Shown: piece by piece, positions 23,262-28,439 of the stretch | Position numbering within the stretch: position 1 is the first letter of the stretch | Layout: each line of letters opens with the position of its first letter | Assembly (NCBI GenBank): GCA_910585405.1 | Contig: CAJUDO010000033.1 | Span: forward strand, 1-28,439 | Reading direction: 5' to 3' | Length of the DNA: 28,439 nucleotides | Origin: an uncultured Peptococcaceae bacterium | GTDB taxonomy: Bacteria > Bacillota > Peptococcia > Peptococcales > Peptococcaceae | Position numbers and translations under genes: made by a program | Notes under the pieces: generated by a model | Seen by the model: only the letters and a program-made list of their open reading frames with translations | What the model was told of the DNA's origin: nothing | The model's database searches: none

Positions 23262-24743
23262 CTATTCTGTCCAATGCATCGCTTTACTTACCGCCTTTTG
23301 CCACCCGCGACAATTTTCATCTCGTACCGTTTGCTCCATCTGCGGCGCAAATTGCTGCTGAGCATGCCACCGCTGCGCAATTTCTTCCTTACTGCTCCAA
23401 TAGTTGACCGCCAGCCCAGCCAGATACGCAACACCCAACGCTGTAGTTTCCGTAATGGCAGGCCGTTTCACCACACAATTTATAATGTCCGCCTGAAACT
23501 GCATTAAAAAATCATTGCGGCACGCACCTCCGTCCACTTTCAGTTCTGTTACTGCCTGACCAGCATCCTCCGCCATCGCCTGCAGCACGTCATTGGTCTG
23601 ATAAGCAATGGCCTCCAACGCTGCCCGCACAATATGGCTGCGCCCTGCGCCCCGCGTCAAGCCAAAAATACTGCCTCTGGCATACATATCCCAATAAGGC
23701 GCGCCCAGTCCTACAAAGGCCGGTACCAAATAAACGCCGCCATTATCCTCCAGAGACGCCGCATAGGTTTCACTTTCCGCCGCCGTTTCCAATATCCGCA
23801 ATTCATCCCGCAGCCATTGAATCACTGCGCCGCCTACAAAAATGGAGCCTTCCAGCGCATACTCCACCTCGCCATTCATCGTGGCGGCAACCGTTGTGAT
23901 GAGTCCATTTTTGCTGGAAATAAATTCTCTGCCGACATTCATCAGCAAAAAACAGCCTGTGCCGTAAGTATTCTTTGCCGACCCTTTGGTAAAGCAAGCC
24001 TGACCAAACAGCGCCGCCTGTTGATCACCGGCAATCCCCGCTATGGGTACCTGAACGCCCTCGCTTTGAACATAACCATAAATCTCTGAGGAATTGCACA
24101 CTTCTGGCAGCATACATTTGGGGATCTGCAAGCGCTCCAGCAATTTGTCATCCCATTTTAGTTCTCTGATATTATATAGCATCGTGCGGGAAGCATTGGT
24201 ATAATCCGTCACATGCACAGCGCCCCCTGTCAGCTTCCACACCAGCCAACTGTCAACTGTACCAAATAAAAGCTCTCCTTTTTGCGCCCGCTCTCTGGCG
24301 CCCGGCACATGGTCCAGAATCCAACTGATTTTCGTCGCCGAAAAATAAGCGTCAATTACTAGCCCTGTAGTCTCCCGGATATAATCGCTCCATCCTTCCG
24401 TCTTCAGCTCATCACACAGCGCCGCAGTCCGTCGGCACTGCCACACAAGCGCATTATAGATAGGTCTGCCTGTCTCCTTTTCCCATACAATGGTCGTTTC
24501 CCGCTGATTGGCAATCCCAATTGCCGCCACATCCGCCATCGTAATGTCCGCTTTAGCCAGAGCCTCCTGCAGCACGCCGTACTGTGTCGCCCAAATTTCC
24601 ATCGGATCATGCTCCACCCACCCCGGCTGCGGATAAAACTGTTGAAACTCCTTTTGTCCCACAGCCACGATTCTTTGCTCATGATCAAATACAATGGCAC
24701 GGGAACTGGTGGTACCCTGATCCAATGCAACAATATATTTCAT
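23262..24743 (-). CDS. glpK: glycerol kinase
   Basis: ATP-dependent phosphorylation of glycerol to glycerol 3-phosphate; 493 residues, normal for the FGGY family. Visible features are VALDQGTTSSRAIVFD at the N-terminus, IGIANQRETT, the IAGDQQAALFGQ phosphate loop, KNTYGTGCFLL, and KVDGGACRNDFLMQ near the C-terminus. In the segment where many Bacillota kinases carry the HPr-phosphorylated histidine, this protein reads YGYVQSEGVQVPIAG, with no histidine. The start has AAGGGGAG upstream. No glpF or glpD lies beside it; the next gene is a nitrilase-type amidase. Confidence 0.97.
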   Translation of the reverse strand: MKYIVALDQGTTSSRAIVFDHEQRIVAVGQKEFQQFYPQPGWVEHDPMEIWATQYGVLQEALAKADITMADVAAIGIANQRETTIVWEKETGRPIYNALVWQCRRTAALCDELKTEGWSDYIRETTGLVIDAYFSATKISWILDHVPGARERAQKGELLFGTVDSWLVWKLTGGAVHVTDYTNASRTMLYNIRELKWDDKLLERLQIPKCMLPEVCNSSEIYGYVQSEGVQVPIAGIAGDQQAALFGQACFTKGSAKNTYGTGCFLLMNVGREFISSKNGLITTVAATMNGEVEYALEGSIFVGGAVIQWLRDELRILETAAESETYAASLEDNGGVYLVPAFVGLGAPYWDMYARGSIFGLTRGAGRSHIVRAALEAIAYQTNDVLQAMAEDAGQAVTELKVDGGACRNDFLMQFQADIINCVVKRPAITETTALGVAYLAGLAVNYWSSKEEIAQRWHAQQQFAPQMEQTVRDENCRGWQKAVSKAMHWTE

Positions 24744-25032
24744 AAACAGTCTCCCCTTCTTTTCATGTATTTCTATTATACGGGAAAAACCATCCGCAGT
24801 ATACCCTTATTTTCTATCTCTTGAGCCACCAAATCAGAATGTAGACAGTGCTTAAAAAGTTTGACGGAGAATAATTTTATCAGTTTGAAACTTGATTGTA
24901 TTAATCGTTTGAACCAAGCAGAGAAGCTTCTTTAGCGCAAGGAAACACAATAAGAGCAGGAACATAAGGCATGTTGCAAAACCGCATATTCTAATCCTGG
25001 AAAAAGATAAGAAATCCTTTCAATGGCAACAC
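24744..25032. other. intergenic region between rpmA and glpK
   Basis: About 290 bp, no supportable gene. A TATAAT on the minus strand (24775-24780) about 30 bp before glpK is a likely -10, with only a poor -35 17 bases away. The rest, 24830-25030, shows no clear motif. Confidence 0.4.
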
Positions 25033-25060
25033 AAAAAGCCCAGTAGCTACACTACTGGGC
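25033..25060 (-). terminator. intrinsic terminator of rplU-prp-rpmA
   Basis: On the minus strand GCCCAGTAG pairs with CTACTGGGC over nine bases with a 5-base loop, followed by TTTTT. It lies about 25 bp after rpmA. Confidence 0.85.
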
Positions 25061-25083
25061 CTTCCATCTTGCAATATTTCAGC

Positions 25084-25368
25084 TTATTCGGCAACAGGGT
25101 ATACACTCACCTGTTTTCTGTCTCTGCCTTTTCTTTCAAATTTTACGATACCGTCCACTTTTGCGAATAAAGTGTCATCGCCGCCAATGCCTACATTGTT
25201 ACCCGGATGAATTTTGGTACCTCTCTGTCTGTACAGGATATTACCTGCCAACACAAACTGTCCATCTGCTCTTTTTGCACCCAGACGTTTGGATTCGGAG
25301 TCACGACCGTTCTTAGTAGAACCTACCCCTTTTTTAGATGCAAATAACTGAAGATCTAATTTCATCAT
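25084..25368 (-). CDS. rpmA: 50S ribosomal protein L27 with cleavable N-terminus
   Basis: Ribosomal large subunit protein L27, 94 residues. The extreme N-terminus, MMKLDLQLFA, precedes the mature ASKKGVGSTKNGRDS sequence that reaches the peptidyl transferase centre. This prepeptide, with LQLFA at the cut, is the Bacillota type removed by Prp. GTKIHPGNNVGIGGDDTLFA is the conserved core. The first ATG overlaps the prp stop (ATGA), with GGGAGG nine bases upstream; a second ATG follows immediately. It is the last gene of the operon. A terminator follows instead of the often adjacent obgE. Confidence 0.98.
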   Translation of the reverse strand: MMKLDLQLFASKKGVGSTKNGRDSESKRLGAKRADGQFVLAGNILYRQRGTKIHPGNNVGIGGDDTLFAKVDGIVKFERKGRDRKQVSVYPVAE

Positions 25369-25712
25369 TTCAATGCACCTCCCTTAATTCGTACATTTTG
25401 GATAGAAATATATTTGGGATACGTTTCCTGGAGATCTTGCAGCCCTGTAACCAGTGTCCGCAGAATAATCTGCGCCATCTGCTGCTGTTCCCGAGTTAAG
25501 CTCTCAGGCAGCTGATAAGACAAATAGCCGTCCTCACTCTGCACAGAACCCTCTACGCCTAATTGCTGCTCCAAACTATTGACCACCGTAATGGACAAAA
25601 AAGAAGCTGCCGCGCAGACAATATCCTGACCGCTGGGCGCATACCCGGCATGTCCTGATATCTGAAATCCCTCTATTTTTTTTCCCGATTTGACTATTTT
25701 TGCTCGAATCAT
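25365..25712 (-). CDS. prp: ribosomal-processing cysteine protease Prp
   Basis: A small cysteine protease of 115 residues (YsxB family) that removes the N-terminal extension of L27, an essential step in Staphylococcus. The catalytic pair is His21 in SGHAGYA and Cys33 in GQDIVCAAASFLS. It lies between rplU and rpmA with a 4 bp gap and an ATGA overlap, the standard arrangement, and its substrate is the next gene. The beginning MIRAKIVKSGKKIEGF is typical. Confidence is high because of both motif and context. Confidence 0.96.
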   Translation of the reverse strand: MIRAKIVKSGKKIEGFQISGHAGYAPSGQDIVCAAASFLSITVVNSLEQQLGVEGSVQSEDGYLSYQLPESLTREQQQMAQIILRTLVTGLQDLQETYPKYISIQNVRIKGGALK

Positions 25713-25716
25713 AAGC

Positions 25717-26028
25717 TTACGCTTCGATTTTTACAACAGTTGCTTTTGTGAAAGGCTGACGATGACCTTTCTTTCTGCGGGAATTTTTCTTCGCTTTGTA
25801 TTTGTATACAACGATCTTTGGAGCTTTGCCGTTTTCCTCAACCTTCAGCTCTACTTTCGCGCCAGCCACATAAGGAGCGCCAACAGTCAGCTGACCGTCT
25901 TTGTTTACCATCAATACTTTGTCAATCACAGCAGTTTCGCCCACTTCAGCGTGCAACAGTTCTACTGTAATCACATCGCCTTCCTGAACCTTGTATTGTT
26001 TCCCACCTGTTTCAATAATTGCGTACAT
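25717..26028 (-). CDS. rplU: 50S ribosomal protein L21
   Basis: Ribosomal large subunit protein L21, 103 residues. It starts MYAIIETGGKQYKVQEGD and ends with KYKAKKNSRRKKGHRQPFT, both family signatures; the basic tail binds 23S rRNA. The start at 26028 has AAGGAGG eight bases upstream, and an upstream in-frame codon at 26061 is rejected because it lies inside the leader RNA. First gene of rplU-prp-rpmA, preceded by an L21 leader, which is thought to mediate autogenous control. Confidence 0.98.
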   Translation of the reverse strand: MYAIIETGGKQYKVQEGDVITVELLHAEVGETAVIDKVLMVNKDGQLTVGAPYVAGAKVELKVEENGKAPKIVVYKYKAKKNSRRKKGHRQPFTKATVVKIEA

Positions 26029-26034
26029 TCTCTG

Positions 26035-26131
26035 CACCTCCTTCAAAATACTCGCCTGCACTTAGGTAACGCTGTCTTGCTCCTGCGTTTTCAAACCCAG
26101 CCCGCGCGGTTTCGGCACACAGTGCCTACAA
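26035..26131 (-). ncRNA. L21 leader RNA
   Basis: Between the rplU promoter and its start lies a conserved-looking 5' leader. On the minus strand it reads GGCACTGTGTGCCGAAACCG, then AAACGCAGGAGCAAG, GTTACCTAAGTGCAGGCGAG. The GTGCCGAAAC, AAACGCAGGAGCA and GTTACCTAA blocks match the L21 leader of Bacillota as I remember it. GGCAC/GTGCC can pair as a hairpin. Its role, control of L21/L27 synthesis, is inferred from the family. A covariance search would confirm it. Confidence 0.8.
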
Positions 26132-26137
26132 AATAGA

Positions 26138-26166
26138 ATTATACAATTCTTTCCCCCCGAAGTCAA
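26138..26166 (-). promoter_or_regulatory. strong promoter of rplU-prp-rpmA
   Basis: On the minus strand TTGACT (26161-26166), exactly 17 bases, TATAAT (26138-26143). Near consensus, as expected for ribosomal protein genes. Confidence 0.85.
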
Positions 26167-26235
26167 CGAAAATCGCAGAAAAATCTATGAATTTTTTCAC
26201 ATGTCACTGCCATGCACGTTGGCTGTCTGTTTTAC

Positions 26236-26267
26236 AAAAAAAAAGCGGTATGAGCAACTCATACCGC
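26236..26267 (-). terminator. intrinsic terminator of tRNA-Gln
   Basis: On the minus strand GCGGTATGAG pairs perfectly with CTCATACCGC around a 3-base loop and is followed by nine T residues. Confidence 0.92.
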
Positions 26268-26276
26268 GAATTTCCT

Positions 26277-26351
26277 TGGCTGGGGTACTAGGATTCGAAC
26301 CTAGGGATAACGGAGTCAGAGTCCGTTGCCTTACCGCTTGGCGATACCCCA
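26277..26351 (-). tRNA. tRNA-Gln (anticodon CUG)
   Basis: A 75-nt class I tRNA starting TGGGGTATCGCCAAGCGGTA. Acceptor arms TGGGGTA/TACCCCA pair perfectly. The anticodon stem ACGGA/TCCGT encloses loop CTCTGAC, giving CTG. The T arm is CTAGGTTCGAATCCTAG. Discriminator G and a genome-encoded CCA follow (26277-26280). It has its own promoter and terminator. Confidence 0.97.
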
Positions 26352-26369
26352 GCGAAAATCACAAGTCAT

Positions 26370-26397
26370 ATTATAACACAGATTTTTCGTTTTGCAA
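26370..26397 (-). promoter_or_regulatory. promoter of tRNA-Gln
   Basis: On the minus strand TTGCAA (26392-26397), 16 bases, TATAAT (26370-26375), ending 18 bp before the tRNA. Confidence 0.7.
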
Positions 26398-26483
26398 GGG
26401 TTTTTTCATATTTTTTCAAAAAAATTTTCAAAAATTTTTCTTTTCCACAGACACCCCCCTGGCGCAGCGCCACGTTCCCTCTT

Positions 26484-27731
26484 CTAGCATTTTCTCCGAA
26501 AAGGTTTTGTATAGTTGCCAATGGCCACTTGCGGTAGTTGTTCCTCTAAAATTTCCAGAAAGGCCGGTACGCCCAAGGGTTCTCCCTGCAGCAATGCAAG
26601 GATAGGCTTCATCGTTTCGGGGTCAATATTCAAATTGCGCACCTGAATTGCTTTTACCCCGCAATCCTGCACCAGCTGCAACAAACTTTCCACCTCATCA
26701 GCACAATCATTGATCCCGGGAAATGTCAGCAGATTTAGGTAAGTATACACACCATGGTCGGCAGCATAACGCAGCGACTGCCGCACATTGTCCAGCGTAT
26801 AATTTGTAGGCCGGTAATAGGCATTGTACACCGCATCGGTACCGCTGTTCAGACTGACGCGCAACGAATCAATTCCGGCATCCACAATCTTTTTAATTCC
26901 CTCTGTATTGCCCGCATTGGTATTCATATTGATGGTGCCATTACTGGTCTGGCGGCGAATTTCTGTGATTGCTTCTGCAATCAATTCTGCCTGCATGCTG
27001 GGGTCTCCCTCGCAGCCCTGACCGAAGCTGATAATACCGTCTTCCGCCTCCTGCAGATGATGCACCGCCAGCTCCACGACCTCCTGCACCGTAGGCACAA
27101 ACGTCAACCTGCTCTGCGGCGACGGGCAACACTCGCTGGGCTGCAGCGAGATACATCCCAGACAACGGGCATTGCACACCGGCGATACAGGAATGCCCCC
27201 CTCCCAACGATGATAAAAAATATTCTGTGCCGTAAAACATCCATACTCCAGCGCACAGTGTCCCAACTGTTTGAGCAGTCTATTTTCAGGGAACTTATTC
27301 TTTAATCCCTCCACCAGTTCCGCCAGCTCATCGGTATTAAAAAAGCGGGGATTCCATTTATAATCCTCATCCGTGGGCACTGCGGCCACATACAGCTCTC
27401 CGTCCTGGGCAAACACTGCCGAATATCCAAACAGCGGCAGACTGTCCGCCCCTTCCTGATTCATAAAAGCAGGCAGCAGCGTGCGGGTATAGCCCTGCGG
27501 CAGCAGCGCGCCCATCACCCAGCCCTCGCCGGGATACAGCACAAACTGGTCCTCATCATTAATCACCACCGGCGCCCGGTTGGGAATCATCGTCAAACTG
27601 GCGCCCTCCGGCAGCGGAATCACCTCTTCCTCGCTGGGCTCTACAAAATTAGCTCCCAGCAACCCCAAACCAAAATAATCCTCATCAATATAACCGTTTC
27701 CATCCTCATCAGCATACACAAAATGGAACAT
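26484..27731 (-). CDS. radical SAM protein of unknown function
   Basis: A 415-residue radical SAM enzyme. The iron-sulfur motif is Cys186-x3-Cys190-x2-Cys193 (SPVCNARCLGC), placed unusually late after an N-terminal domain of about 180 residues. SFGQGCEGDP and MNTNAGNTEGIKKIVDAGID follow, typical of the SAM-binding strands. The C-terminal part ends at KPFRRKC. Extra cysteines at 159, 165 and 201-202 could serve other metal sites. The start of the protein, ADEDGNGYIDED (residues 7-18), looks like an EF-hand-like calcium loop without the final Glu. The start codon has GGGAG five bases upstream. No partner gene or modified peptide is adjacent, so the substrate is unknown. Confidence 0.88.
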   Translation of the reverse strand: MFHFVYADEDGNGYIDEDYFGLGLLGANFVEPSEEEVIPLPEGASLTMIPNRAPVVINDEDQFVLYPGEGWVMGALLPQGYTRTLLPAFMNQEGADSLPLFGYSAVFAQDGELYVAAVPTDEDYKWNPRFFNTDELAELVEGLKNKFPENRLLKQLGHCALEYGCFTAQNIFYHRWEGGIPVSPVCNARCLGCISLQPSECCPSPQSRLTFVPTVQEVVELAVHHLQEAEDGIISFGQGCEGDPSMQAELIAEAITEIRRQTSNGTINMNTNAGNTEGIKKIVDAGIDSLRVSLNSGTDAVYNAYYRPTNYTLDNVRQSLRYAADHGVYTYLNLLTFPGINDCADEVESLLQLVQDCGVKAIQVRNLNIDPETMKPILALLQGEPLGVPAFLEILEEQLPQVAIGNYTKPFRRKC

Positions 27732-28439
27732 CAGCGCTCCCCCTCTATCTCATCATTCTATCCAATTCTGTTACAATAAATGAAACTGCACCCAGATGCA
27801 GTTCTCTATAAACCCTGCTGGGTTTGTAGATTCTCATTAAAAGTTTCTTTTATTTTACAAGATCTATTTTCTATTTGCAATAGGATGCCTGCGGCGCTTT
27901 TTCGCCTGCGGTGGGCAGATTGTTTTTGTTTGCTACCCATTGATTTTTTGCTATCCTTTGCCCTATTCCTCCGCGGCTCTGGACATTTCCTCGGTTGTCC
28001 GCTTTTGTCAAACTGCGTTTGCCGCAGCTAGGATACCCATCGTCAATATCCATCCCAAGTCGGAATTTTGGCAAAGGTAGCGGGAGAAGGAAAACCATAG
28101 AGCGGCAGCAAGTGCCCTGAAATAACATTTTGTTGAAAGTCGCTATAGCCTAAGCGGAGGATTTTTTGTATCTGGCTAGGCGGCTTTGGATTTTTTGAGC
28201 GACGCATACTAATGGTACGCAAGGCGAGGAAAATCCAAAACAACGACGCCAGATGCGAAAAAGACCAGCGTAGCCGGATTCAGCAGAATTGGCAATGCAG
28301 ACAACAGGTTTCCCTTCTGATTGCAATGGCAACACTGCGCAAAACAACTGTATGGTTGGTTATTTCAGACAATACTTGGTTATCAAAAATGTTTACTATG
28401 AAAATCCCAATCCATCCAAGTATCAAAGGACACAGTTAA
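27732..28439. other. right-end non-coding region with several inverted repeats
   Basis: About 700 bp without a supportable gene. Small hairpins AACTGCA/TGCAGTT (27783-27802) and AAACCC/GGGTTT (27811-27826) lie just upstream of the radical SAM gene, and the long palindrome at 28170-28254 lies further right. Open frames here (minus 27871-28128, plus 28212-28439) have no recognisable family and look like chance readings of repeat-like DNA. Confidence 0.45.
28170..28254. repeat. long imperfect palindrome of about 85 bp
   Basis: Outer arms TATCTGGC and GCCAGATG pair, TTTGGATTTT pairs with AAAATCCAAA, and GCATAC pairs with GTACGC with one mismatch around a TAATG loop. The whole forms an 85-base stem-loop with internal bulges. 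It could be a palindromic repeat unit, a structured RNA or a MITE-like element; copy number cannot be judged from one window. Confidence 0.7.

Noticed and set aside
27871..28128. Minus-strand frame of 85 codons near the right end
   Set aside because: No family signature and no ribosome binding site; likely a chance reading of repeat-like DNA.
28212..28439. Plus-strand frame of 75 codons ending at the window edge
   Set aside because: It begins inside the long palindrome and has a composition unlike a protein; no ribosome binding site.
1..28439. CRISPR array, prophage, toxin-antitoxin or defence cluster
   Set aside because: No regularly spaced direct repeats and no phage, Cas, toxin or nuclease-type defence proteins were found among the real genes.

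Overview
The window looks like a chromosomal segment of a low-to-mid GC, endospore-forming Bacillota, perhaps Negativicutes or a related Clostridia lineage. This rests on AGGAGG-type ribosome binding sites, a SigH-like sigma factor, a sleB-ypeB germination pair, a processed-type L27 with its Prp protease and L21 leader RNA, a copper-amine-oxidase-N/DUF3298 secreted protein, and gut-Bacillota-like accessory genes. The genus cannot be fixed from sequence alone. Almost everything is ordinary core genome; the accessory part lies at about 2.0-7.4 kb.

Layout. 0.1-1.9 kb: a GNAT acetyltransferase and exonuclease III on the minus strand, divergent from a small thioredoxin. 2.0-7.4 kb: a decayed IS30-family element, tRNA-Leu(GAG), and an orphan soluble hybrid histidine kinase flanked by long non-coding stretches. 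7.5-13.3 kb: a secreted DUF3298 protein convergent with the arginine operon argC-argJ-argB-argD. That operon's promoter overlaps a palindromic ArgR-type box and is divergent from cinA. 14.6-17.1 kb: an AraC regulator overlapping an EamA transporter, then a DUF3795 protein. 17.2-20.3 kb: sleB-ypeB behind a possible forespore-type promoter, a CarD-like protein and an HxlR regulator. 20.4-24.8 kb: cysK-sigH and glpK-nitrilase, both on the minus strand. 25.0-26.4 kb: L21 leader, rplU-prp-rpmA, and tRNA-Gln(CUG). 26.5-27.7 kb: a radical SAM protein. The last 700 bp are non-coding and contain a long imperfect palindrome.

How it works together. The four arg genes encode the acetylated route from N-acetylglutamate to ornithine with ArgJ recycling, so no separate argA or argE is needed. 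SigH, SleB and YpeB point to sporulation and germination. rplU-prp-rpmA contains its own processing protease. I found no CRISPR array, prophage, toxin-antitoxin or recognisable defence system, and no convincing undescribed multigene system. The items most worth a second look are the right-end palindrome, the cysK-sigH coupling, the hairpins at 22.3 kb and 16.7 kb, the start-stop leader before araC, and the orphan kinase island beside tRNA-Leu.
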